Assembly: GCA_032622095.1 (NCBI GenBank)
Contig: CP136063.1
Span: forward strand, 273,969,426-274,033,425
From: Siphonodentalium dalli
Taxonomy: Eukaryota > Mollusca > Scaphopoda > Gadilida > Siphonodentaliidae
Direction: 5' to 3'
DNA length: 64,000 bases
The translations under genes were made by a program, and so were the position numbers. This document shows, piece by piece, positions 52,561 through 64,000 of this stretch; within the stretch, counting starts at the first letter, position 1; every line of letters starts with the position of its first letter. The notes below the pieces were generated by a model. That model made no database searches, was not told where the DNA came from, and was given only the letters and a program-made list of their open reading frames with translations.

Positions 52561-55500
52561 GACGTTCTTTGTTGGTTACATACCAGGAGTAAGACTATCA
52601 ATGAGCGTTCTTTATTTGTAACATACAAGGAATAGACTAACAATGAACGCTCTTTATTAGTAACATACCAGGAATAAGACCAACAATGAGCGTTCGCTAT
52701 TTGTAACATACCAGGAATAAGACTAACAATGAGCGTTCTTTATTTGTAACATACCATGACTAAGACTAACAATGAACGGTATTTATTGGTAACATACAAT
52801 GAGTAGACTTACAATGAACGCTCTTTATGTGTAACATACCAGGAATAAGACTAACAATGAACGATCTTTATTTGTAACATACCATGAATATACTAACAAG
52901 GAACGCTCTTTATTTCTAACATACCATGACTAATACTAACAATGAACGGTCTTATTTGTAACATACAATGAGTAAGACTAACATTGAACGCTCTGTATTT
53001 GTAACATACCAGGCATAAGACTAACAATGAACGATCTTTATTTGTAACATACCATGAATATACTAACAATGAACGCTGTTTATGTGTATCATACTAGGAA
53101 TAAGACTAACAATGAACGCTCTTTATTTGTAACATACCATGAACAAGAATAACAATGGACGGTCTTTATTTGTAACATAACACGAATAGACTAACAATGA
53201 ACGCTCTTCAATTGTAACATACCAGGAATAGACTAACAATGAACGCTCTTTATTTGTAACATACCAGGAATAGACTAACAATGAACGCTCTTTATTTGTA
53301 ACATACCAGGGATAGACCAACAATTAACGCTCTTTATTTGTAATATACCATGAATATACTAACAAGGCACGCTCTTTATTTGTAACATACAAGGAGTAAG
53401 ACTAACAATGAACGCTCTTTATTTGTAACATACCAGGAATAGACTAAATAACAATGAGCGTTATTTATTTGTAACAAACCAGGAATAGACTAACAATGAA
53501 CGCTCTATATTTTTAACATACAATGTGTAAGACTAACAATGAACGCTCTTTATTTGTAACATACCAGGAATAAGACTAACAATGAACGATCTTTATTTGT
53601 AACATACCATGAATATACTAACGAGGAACGCTCTTTATTTGTAACATACAATGACAAAGACTAACAATGAACGGTCTTTATTGGTAACAAACAATACATA
53701 GACTAACAATGAACGCTCTTTATGTGTAACATACCAGGAATAAGACTACCAATGGACGTTCTTTGTTGGTTACATACCAGGAATAGACTAACAATAAACG
53801 CTCTTTGTTTGTAACATACCAGGAATAGACTAACAATGAACGCTCTTTATTCGTAACATACCAGGAATAAGACTAACAATGAATGATCTTCATTGGTAAC
53901 ATACCAGGAATAGACTAACAATGAACGCTCATTATTGGTTATTTACCAGGAGGTGACTAACAGTGAACGCTCTTTATTTGTAACATACCATGAATAAGAC
54001 TAACAATGGACGTTCTTTGTTGGTTACATACCAGGAATAGACTAACAATGGGCATTCTATATTGGTAACATACCAGGAGTAAGACTAACAATGAACGCTC
54101 TTTATTTATAACATACCAGGAATAGACTAACAATGAGCGTTCTTCATTTGTAACATACCAGGAGTAAGACTAACAATGAACGCTCTTTATTTTTAACATA
54201 CCAGGAATAGACTATATAGCAATGAGCGTTCTTTATTTGTAACATACTAGGAATAGACTAATAATGAACGCTCTTTATTTGTAACATACCAGGAATAGAC
54301 TAACAATGAACGTTCTTTATTTGTAACATACCTGGAATAAGACTAACAATGGACGTTCTTTATTTGTAACATACCAGGAATAGACTAACAATGAGCGTTC
54401 TTTATTTGTAACATACCAGGAATAAGACTAGCAATGAACGTTCTGTATTTGTAACATACCAGGAATAGACTAGCAATGAACGCTCTTTATTTGTAACATA
54501 CCAGGAATAAGACTAAAAATGGACGTTCTTTATTTGTAACATACCAGGAATAAGACTAACAATGGACGTTCTTTATTTGTAATTTACCAGGAATAAACAA
54601 ACAATGAGCGTTCTTTATTTGTAACATACCTGGAATAAGACTAGCAATGAACGTTCTTTATTTGTAACATACCAGGAATAGACTAGCAATGAACGCTCTT
54701 TATTTGTAACATACCAGGAATAGACTAACAATGGACGTTCTTTATTTGTAACATACCAGGAATAGACTAACAATGAGCGTTCTTTATTTGTAACATACCA
54801 GGAATAAGACCAACAATGGACGTTCTTTATTTGTAACATATCAGGAATAGACTATCAATGGACACTCTTTATTTGTAACGTACCAGGAATAGACTAGCAA
54901 TGAACGCTCTTTGTTTGTAACATACCATGAATAGACTAGCAATGAACGCTTTTTATTTGTTACATACATGTAATAGACTAAAAATGAGCGTTCGTTATTT
55001 GTAACATACCATGAATAGACTAACAATGAACGCTCTTTATTTGTAACATACCAGGAATAGACTAGCAATGAACGCTCTTTATTTGTAACATACCAGGAAT
55101 ATACTAACAATGATCGTTCTTTATTTGTTACATACCATGAATATACTAGCAATGGGCGTTCTTTATTTGTAACATACCAGGAATAGACTAACAATGAACG
55201 CTCTTTATTTGTAACATACCAGGAATAGACTAACAATGAGCGTTCTTTATTTGTAACATACCAGGAATAGACTAACAATGAACGCTCTTTATTTGTAACA
55301 ATACCAGGAATAGACTAACAATGAGCATTCTGTGTTGGTTACATACCACGAATAAGACGAGCAATGAACGCACTTTATTTGTAACATACCAGGAATAGAT
55401 TAGCAATGAACGCTCTTTATTTGTAACATACCAGGAATAGACTAACAATGAACGCTCTGTATTTGTAACATACCAGGAATAGATAAACAATTAACGCTCT

Positions 55501-56325
55501 TTATTTGTAACATACCAGGAATAAGACTAACAATGAACGCTCATTATTGGTATGTGAATGATCTTTATTTGTAACATACCATGAATAAGACTAACAATGG
55601 ACGTACTTTGTTGGTTACATACCAGGAATAAGACAGGCAATGAACGCTCTTTATTTGTAACATACCAGGAGTAAGACTAACAATGAACGCTCTTTATTGG
55701 TAACATACCAGGAGTAAGACTAACAATGGACGTTCTTTGTTGGTTACATACCAGGGATAAGACTAGCAATGAACGCTCTTTATTTGTAACATACCATGAA
55801 TAAGACTAACAATGGACGTTCTTTGTTGGTTACATACCAGGAATAAGACTAGCAATGAACGCTCTTTATTTGTAACATATCAGGAGTAAGACTAACAATG
55901 AACGCTCTTTATTTGTAACTTACCAAGAGTAAGACTAACAATGGACGTTATTTGTTGTTTACATACCAGGGATATGACTAGCAATGAACGCTCTTTATTT
56001 GTAACATGCAATGAATAAGACTAACAATTGACGTTCTTTGTTGGTTACATACCAGAAATAAGACTAGCAATGAACGCTCTTTATTTTTAACATAACATGA
56101 ATAAGACTAACAATGGACGTTCTTTGTTGGTTACAAACCAGGATTAAGACTAGCAATGAACGCTCTTTATTTGTAACATACAATGAGTATGACTAACTAT
56201 GAACGCGCTTTATTTGTAACATACCAGGAATATACCAACAATGGACGTTCTTTGTTGGTTACATACCAGGAGTAAGACTATCAATGAGCGTTCTTTATTT
56301 GTAACATACAAGGAATAGACTAACA

Positions 56326-58964
56326 ATGAACGCTCTTTATTAGTAACATACCAGGAATAAGACTAACAATGAGCGTTCGCTATTTGTAACATACCAGGAA
56401 TAAGACTAACAATGAGCGTTCTTTATTTGTAACATACCATGACTAAGACTGACAATGAACGGTATTTATTGGTAACATACAATGAGTAGACTTACAATGA
56501 ACGCTCTTTATGTGTAACATACCAGGAATAAGACTAACAATGAACGATCTTTATTTGTAACATACCATGAATATACTAACAAGGAACGCTCTTTATTTCA
56601 AACATACCATGACTAATACTAACAATGAACGGTCTTATTTTTAACATACAATGAGTAAGACTAACATTGAACGCTCTGTATTTGTAACATACCAGGCATA
56701 AGACTAACAATGAACGATCTTTATTTGTAACATACCATGAATATACTAACAGTGAACGCTTTTTATGTGTATCATACCAGGAATAAGACTAACAATGAAC
56801 GCTCTTTATTTGTAACATACCATGAACAAGAATAACAATGGACGGTCTTTATTTGTAACATACCACGAATAGACTAACAATGAACGCTCTTCAATTGTAA
56901 CATACCAGGAATAGACTAACAATGAACGCTCTTTATTTGTAACATACCAGGAATATACTAACAATGAACGCTCTTTATTTGTAACATACCAGGGATAGAC
57001 CAACAATTAACGCTCTTTATTTGTAATATACCATGAATAGACTAACAATGAACGTTCTTTATTTGTAACATACCATGAATAAACTAACAATGAACGTTCT
57101 TTATTTGTAACATACCAGGAATAAGACAAACAATGAACGCTCTTTATTTGTAACATACCAGGAATAGTCTTACAATGAACGCTCTTTATTTGTAACATAA
57201 CATGAATAGACTAGCAATGAACGCTCTTTATTAGTAACATACCAGGAATATAATAACGATGAACGCTCTTTATTTGTAACATACCATGAATAGACTAACA
57301 ATGAACGTTCTTTATTTGTAACATACCAGGAATAGAGTAACAATGAACGCTCTTTATTTGTAACATACCAGGAATAGACTAACAATGAACGCTCTTTATT
57401 TGTAACTTACCAGGAATAGACTAACAATGAACGTTCTTTATTTGTAACATACCAGGAATAGACTAACAATGAGCGTTCTTTATTTGTAGCATATTAGGAG
57501 TAAGACTAACAATGAAAGTTCTTTATTTTTAACATACAATGAGTAAGACTAACAATGAACGCTCTATATTTGTAACATACCAGGCATAAGACTAACAATG
57601 AACGATCTTTATTTGTAACATACCATGAATATATTAACAATGAACGCTTTTTATGTGTATCATACCAGGAATAAGACTAACAATGAACGCTCTTTATTTG
57701 TAACATACCATGAATAAGAATAACAATGGACGGTCTTTATTTGTAACATACCACGAATAGACTAACAATGAACGCTCTTTAATTGTAACATACCAGGAAT
57801 AGACTAACAATGAACGCTCTTTATTTGTAACATACCAGGAATAGACTAACAATGAACGCTCTTTATTTGTAACATACCAGGGATAGACTAACAATTTACG
57901 CTCTTTATTTGTAATATACCATGAATAGACTAACAATGAACGTTCTTTATTTGTAACAAACCAGGAATAGACTAACTATGAGCGTTCTTTATTTGTAACA
58001 TACCAGGAGTAAGACTAGCAATGAACACTCTTTATTTGTAACATACCAGGAGTAAGACTAACAATGAGCGTTCTTTATATGTAACATACCAGTAATATAC
58101 TATCGATCAACGCTCTTTATATGTAACATACCAGGAGTAAGGCTAACAATGAGCGTTCTTTATTTTTAACATACCAGGAATAAGATTAACAATGAGCGAT
58201 CTTTATTTGTAACATACCATGAATTTTCTAACAAGGAACGCTCTTTATTGGTAATATACAATGAGTAGAGTAACAATGAACGCTCTTTATGTGTAATAAA
58301 CCAGGAATAAGACTAACAATGCACGATCATTATTTGTAACATACCATGAATATACTAACAATGAGCGTTCTTTATTGGTAACATACCAGGAGTAAGACTA
58401 ACAATGAACGCTCTTTATTTAAAACATATCAGGAATAGACTAACAATGAGCGTTCTTTATTTGTAACATACAAGGAGTAAGACTAACAATGAACGCTCTT
58501 TATTTGTAACAAACCAGGAATAGACTATATAACAATGAGCGTTATTTATTTGTAGCATACCAGGAGTAAGACTAACAATGAACGCTCTTTATTGGTAACA
58601 TACCAGGAGTAAGACTAACAATGGACGTTCTTTGTTGGTTACATACCAGGGATAAGACTAGCAATGAACGCTCTTTATTTGTAACATACCATGAATAAGA
58701 CTAACAATGGACGTTCTTTGTTGGTTACATACCAGGAATAAGACTAGCAATGAACGCTCTTTATTTGTAACATATCAGGAGTAAGACTAACAATGAACGC
58801 TCTTTATTTGTAACTTACCAAGAGTAAGACTAACAATGGACGTTATTTGTTGTTTACTTACCAGGGATAAGACTAGCAATGAACGCTCTTTATTTGTAAC
58901 ATGCAATGAATAAGACTAACAATTGACGTTCTTTGTTGGTTACATACCAGAAATAAGACTAGCA
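56326..58964 (+). repeat. 2639-bp tandem duplication, copy 1
   Basis: Offset 2639 bp to 58965-61603. The copy starts in CTCTTTATTAGTAAC. It overlaps the right end of the 8.9-kb segmental copy. Confidence 0.9.
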
Positions 58965-61603
58965 ATGAACGCTCTTTATTAGTAACATACCAGGAATAAG
59001 ACTAACAATGAGCGTTCGCTATTTGTAACATACCAGGAATAAGACTAACAATGAGCGTTCTTTATTTGTAACATACCATGACTAAGACTGACAATGAACG
59101 GTATTTATTAGTAACATACAATGAGTAGACTTACAATGAACGCTCTTTATGTGTAACATACCAGGAATAAGACTAACAATGAACGATCTTTATTTGTAAC
59201 ATACCATGAATATACTAACAAGGAACGCTCTTTATTTCAAACATACCATGACTAATACTAACAATGAACGGTCTTATTTTTAACATACAATGAGTAAGAC
59301 TAACATTGAACGCTCTGTATTTGTAACATACCAGGCATAAGACTAACAATGAACGATCTTTATTTGTAACATACCATGAATATACTAACAGTGAACGCTT
59401 TTTATGTGTATCATACCAGGAATAAGACTAACAATGAACGCTCTTTATTTGTAACATACCATGAACAAGAATAACAATGGACGGTCTTTATTTGTAACAT
59501 ACCACGAATAGACTAACAATGAACGCTCTTCAATTGTAACATACCAGGAATAGACTAACAATGAACGCTCTTTATTTGTAACATACCAGGAATATACTAA
59601 CAATGAACGCTCTTTATTTGTAACATACCATGGATAGACCAACAATTAACGCTCTTTATTTGTAATATACCATGAATAGACTAACAATGAACGTTCTTTA
59701 TTTGTAACATACCATGAATAAACTAACAATGAACGTTCTTTATTTGTAACATACCAGGAATAAGACAAACAATGAACGCTCTTTATTTGTAACATACCAG
59801 GAATAGTCTTACAATGAACGCTCTTTATTTGTAACATAACATGAATAGACTAGCAATGAACGCTCTTTATTAGTAACATACCAGGAATATAATAACAATG
59901 AACGCTCTTTATTTGTAACATACCATGAATAGACTAAAAATGAACGTTCTTTATTTGTAACATACCAGGAATAGAGTAACAATGAACGCTCTTTATTTGT
60001 AACATACCAGGAATAGACTAACAATGAACGCTCTTTATTTGTAACTTACCAGGAATAGACTAACAATGAACGTTCTTGATTTGTAACATACCAGGAATAG
60101 ACTAACAATGAGCGTTCTTTATTTGTAGCATATTAGGAGTAAGACTAACAATGAAAGTTCTTTATTTTTAACATACAATGAGTAAGACTAACAATGAACG
60201 CTCTATATTTGTAACATACCAGGCATAAGACTAACAATGAACGATCTTTATTTGTAACATACCATGAATATATTAACAATGAACGCTTTTTATGTGTATC
60301 ATACCAGGAATAAGACTAACAATGAACGCTCTTTATTTGTAACATACCATGAATAAGAATAACAATGGACGGTCTTTATTTGTAACATACCACGAATAGA
60401 CTAACAATGAACGCTCTTTAATTGTAACATACCAGGAATAGACTAACAATGAACGCTCTTTATTTGTAACATACCAGGAATAGACTAACAATGAACGCTC
60501 TTTATTTGTAACATACCAGGGATAGACTAACAATTTACGCTCTTTATTTGTAATATACCATGAATAGACTAACAATGAACGTTCTTTATTTGTAACAAAC
60601 CAGGAATAGACTAACTATGAGCGTTCTTTATTTGTAACATACCAGGAGTGAGACTAGCAATGAACACTCTTTATTTGTAACATACCAGGAGTAAGACTAA
60701 CAATGAGCGTTCTTTATATGTAACATACCAGTAATATACTATCGATCAACGCTCTTTATATGTAACATACCAGGAGTAAGGCTAACAATGAGCGTTCTTT
60801 ATTTTTAACATACCAGGAATAAGATTAACAATGAGCGATCTTTATTTGTAACATACCATGAATTTTCTAACAAGGAACGCTCTTTATTGGTAATATACAA
60901 TGAGTAGAGTAACAATGAACGCTCTTTATGTGTAATAAACCAGGAATAAGACTAACAATGCACGATCATTATTTGTAACATACCATGAATATACTAACAA
61001 TGAGCGTTCTTTATTGGTAACATACCAGGAGTAAGACTAACAATGAACGCTCTTTATTTAAAACATATCAGGAATAGACTAACAATGAGCGTTCTTTATT
61101 TGTAACATACAAGGAGTAAGACTAACAATGAACGCTCTTTATTTGTAACAAACCAGGAATAGACTATATAACAATCAGCGTTATTTATTTGTAGCATACC
61201 AGGAGTAAGACTAACAATGAACGCTCTTTATTGGTAACATACCAGGAGTAAGACTAACAATGGACGTTCTTTGTTGGTTACATACCAGGGATAAGACTAG
61301 CAATGAACGCTCTTTATTTGTAACATACCATGAATAAGACTAACAATGGACGTTCTTTGTTGGTTACATACCAGGAATAAGACTAGCAATGAACGCTCTT
61401 TATTTGTAACATATCAGGAGTAAGACTAACAATGAACGCTCTTTATTTGTAACTTACCAAGAGTAAGACTAACAATGGACGTTATTTGTTGTTTACATAC
61501 CAGGGATAAGACTAGCAATGAACGCTCTTTATTTGTAACATGCAATGAATAAGACTAACAATTGACGTTCTTTGTTGGTTACATACCAGAAATAAGACTA
61601 GCA
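58965..61603 (+). repeat. 2639-bp tandem duplication, copy 2
   Basis: Head-to-tail with copy 1; the match fades at about 61618, where TTTATTTTTAAC replaces TTTATTAGTAAC. From 59594 onward it is simultaneously the best match of 4136 onward. Confidence 0.88.
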
Positions 61604-64000
61604 ATGAACGCTCTTTATTTTTAACATACCATGAATAAGACTAACAATGGACGTTCTTTGTTGGTTACATACCAGGATTAAGACTAGCAATGAACGCTCT
61701 TTATTTGTAACATACAATGAGTAAGACTAACTATGAACGCGCTTTATTTGTAACATACCAGGAATAAACCAACAATGGACGTTCTTTGTTGGTTACATAC
61801 CAGGAATGGATTAACAGTGAACGCTCTTTATTTGTAACATACCATGAATAAGACTAACAATGGACGTTCTTTGTTGGTTACATACCAGGAGTAAGACTAT
61901 CAATGAGCGTTCTTTATTTGTAACATACAAGGAATAGACTAACAATGAACGCTCTTTATTAGTAACATACCAGGAATAAGACTAACAATGAGCGTTCGCT
62001 ATTTGTAACATACCAGGAATATGACTAACAATGAGCGTTCTTTATTTGTAACATACCATGACTAAGACTGACAATGCACGGTATGTATTGTTAACATACA
62101 ATGAGTAGACTTACAATGAACGCTCTTTATGTGTAACATACCAGGAATAAGACTAACAATGAACGATCTTTATTTGTAACATACCATGAATATACTAACA
62201 AGGAACGCTCTTTATTTCTAACATACCATGACTAATACTAACAATGAACGGTCTTATTTTTAACATACAATGAGTAAGACTAACATTGAACGCTCTGTAT
62301 TTGTAACATACCAGGCATAAGACTAACAATGAACGATCTTTATTTGTAACATACCATGAATATACTAACAATGAACGCTTTTTATGTGTATCATACCAGG
62401 AATAAGACTAACAATGAACGCTCTTTATTTGTAACATACCATGAACAAGAATAACAATGGACGGTCTTTATTTGTAACATACCACGAATAGACTAACAAT
62501 GAACGCTCTTCAATTGTAACATACCAGGAATAGACTAACAATGAACGCTCTTTATTTGTAACATACCAGGAATAGACTAACAATGAACGCTATTTATTTG
62601 TAACATACAAAGGGATAGACCAACAATTAACGCTCTTTATTTGTAATATACGATGAATAGACTAACAATGAACGTTCTTTATTTGTAACATACCATGAAT
62701 AAACTAACAATGAACGTTCTTTATTTGTAACATACCAGGAATAAGACAAACAATGAACGCTCATTATTTGTAACATACCAGGAATAGTCTTACAATGAAC
62801 GATCTTTATTTGTAACATAACATGAATAGACTAGCAATGAACGCTCTTTATTAGTAACATACCAGGAATATAATAACAATGAATGCTCTTTATTTGTAAC
62901 ATACCAGGAATAGACTAACAATGAACGCTCTTTATTTGGAACATACCATGAATAGACTAAAAATGAACGTTCTTTATTTGTAACATACCAGGAATAGAGT
63001 AACAATGAACGCTCTTTATTTGTAACATACCAGGAATAGACTAACAATGAACGCTCTTTATTTGTAACTTACCAGGAATAGACTAACAATGAACGTTCTT
63101 TATTTGTAACATACCAGGAATAGACTAACAATGAGCGTTCTTTATTTGTAGCATATTAGGAGTAAGACTAACAATGAAAGTTCTTTATTTTTAACATACA
63201 ATGAGTAAGACTAACAATGAACGCTCTATATTTGTAACATACCAGGCATAAGACTAACAATGAACGATCTTTATTTGTAACATACCCTGAATATATTAAC
63301 AATGAACGCTTTTTATGTGTATCATACCAGGAATAAGACTAACAATGAACGCTCTTTATTTGTAACATACCATGAATAAGAATAACAATGGACGGTCTTT
63401 AGTTGTAACATACCACGAATAGACTAACAATGAACGCTCTTTAATTGTAACATACCAGGAATAGACTAACAATGAACGCTCTTTATTTGTAACATACCAG
63501 GAATAGACTAACAATGAACGCTCTTTATTTGTAACATACCAGGGATAGACTAACAATTTACGCTCTTTATTTGTAATATACCATGAATAGACTAACAATG
63601 AACGTTCTTTATTTGTAACAAACCAGGAATAGACTAACTATGAGCGTTCTTTATTTGTAACATACCAGGAGTAAGACTAGCAACGAACACTCTTTATTTG
63701 TAACATACCAGGAGTAAGACTAACAATGAGCGTTCTTTATATGTAACATAACAGTAATATACTATCGATCAACGCTCTTTATGTGTAACATACCAGGAGT
63801 AACTCTAACAATGAGCGTTCTTTATTTTTAACATACCAGGAATAAGATTAACAATGAGCGATCTTTATTTGTAACATACCATGAATTTTCTAACAAGGAA
63901 CGCTCTTTATTGGTAATATACAATGAGTAGAGTAACAATGAACGCTCTTTATGTGTAATAAACCAGGAATAAGACTAACAATGCACGATCATTATTTGTA
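59594..64000 (+). repeat. Near-identical distant copy of 4136-8542
   Basis: Constant offset of 55458 bp over all 4407 bp to the window end. Shared rare variants include CCATGGATAG (59628), TATAACAATCAGCG (61169) and CAGGAATGGATT (61801). I noticed roughly a dozen substitutions (for example near 60076, 60650, 62020, 62300, 62754, 62801 and 63919) and no indel. Confidence 0.92.

Larger units (their letters stand above)
49568..58505 (+). repeat. 8.9-kb segmental copy of 32230-41168
   Basis: Offset is 17338 bp on the left and 17337 bp on the right. Collinearity starts in the GTACCATACC monomer and ends in TATTTGTAACAAACC, where the other copy has TATTTAAAACATATC. The copy includes inverted island 3 and both of its breakpoints. 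Confidence 0.92.
1..64000 (+). repeat. Satellite array of 42/43-bp monomers filling the window
   Basis: Every stretch I examined is a copy of one monomer, 42 bp with ATAGACT or 43 bp with ATAAGACT/GTAAGACT at its end. Shared landmarks are CAATGAACGCTC or CAATGAGCGTTC, then TTTATTTGTAACATACC, then AGGAAT or ATGAAT. The strand given is the majority orientation; three islands are reversed. Rare length variants occur: a 4-bp TATA insertion and a partly deleted monomer. No single-copy DNA of even 100 bp was seen, and nothing resembling a transposon end, tRNA or rRNA. The family was not recognised. A eukaryotic heterochromatic location is inferred from the size and structure. Confidence 0.98.

Noticed and set aside
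157-63598. Dozens of minus-strand (and three plus-strand) open frames of 60-181 codons as protein-coding genes
   Set aside because: All are the same 14-codon repeat read through 42-bp runs and end at the next 43-bp monomer or stop variant. Many begin at TTG, they overlap each other out of frame, and copies differ by whole repeats. I see no gene context.
1-64000. CRISPR array, because of a regular short repeat
   Set aside because: There are no unique spacers: the entire 42-43 bp is repeated, and no cas genes are present.
1-64000. Plasmid or phage iterons / replication origin
   Set aside because: Iteron arrays are a few hundred bp beside a rep gene. This is 64 kb of repeat with multi-kilobase higher-order structure and no genes.
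1-64000. Telomeric or subtelomeric simple repeat
   Set aside because: No G-rich short telomere motif is found on either strand. A subtelomeric position cannot be excluded but nothing shows it.
1-64000. CENP-B box
   Set aside because: No match to the TTCG...CGGG type box; the lone CpG of the core lacks the required flanks.

Overview
The whole 64-kb window is one uninterrupted satellite DNA array. I find no gene, RNA gene, transposon, CRISPR array or unique sequence in it. The building block is an AT-rich monomer of 42 bp or 43 bp (the 43-bp form has one extra A in the ATAAGACT segment), repeated roughly 1,500 times. Each monomer carries a GAACGCTC / GAGCGTTC / GAACGTTC core, a TTTATTTGTAACATACC stretch and an AGGAATAGACTAACAAT-like linker. 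A long satellite array with multi-kilobase higher-order repeats (HORs), near-identical copies and inverted islands suggests eukaryotic heterochromatin: centromeric, pericentromeric, subtelomeric or sex-chromosome. I do not recognise the satellite family and cannot name the species.

Layout. From 1 to about 20,391 all monomers point the same way and form a fairly regular HOR of about 5 kb. Its parts are 1-4135 (partial copy), 4136-9026 (inserted variant of nearly one unit), 9027-14060 (5034 bp), 14061-18966 (4906 bp) and 18967-20391 (truncated). At 20,392 orientation flips for 925 bp. It flips back at a short hairpin at 21,307-21,331. From there to about 61.6 kb the array is a mosaic of overlapping tandem duplications with periods of 5104, 2234, 2546, 3704/4028 and 2639 bp. 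Two further inverted islands lie at 33,203-35,207 and 50,541-52,545. A segment of about 8.9 kb (32,230-41,168, including the second island) recurs at 49,568-58,505. The right end (59,594-64,000) is a near-identical copy of 4136-8542, 55,458 bp away.

All open reading frames arise from the repeat itself. One of the six frames of the 42-bp monomer has no stop. It lies on the minus strand in the main orientation and reads the 14-residue repeat VYSWYVTNKERSLL. Every 43-bp monomer breaks it, and many of the apparent starts are TTG. I therefore annotate no CDS. Still, many of the common monomer variants are synonymous in that single open frame. This is the most thought-provoking signal here and could mean the satellite descends from a protein-coding tandem repeat.

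All identities and boundaries were read by eye from diagnostic variants and offsets. Boundaries are generally good to within one monomer.
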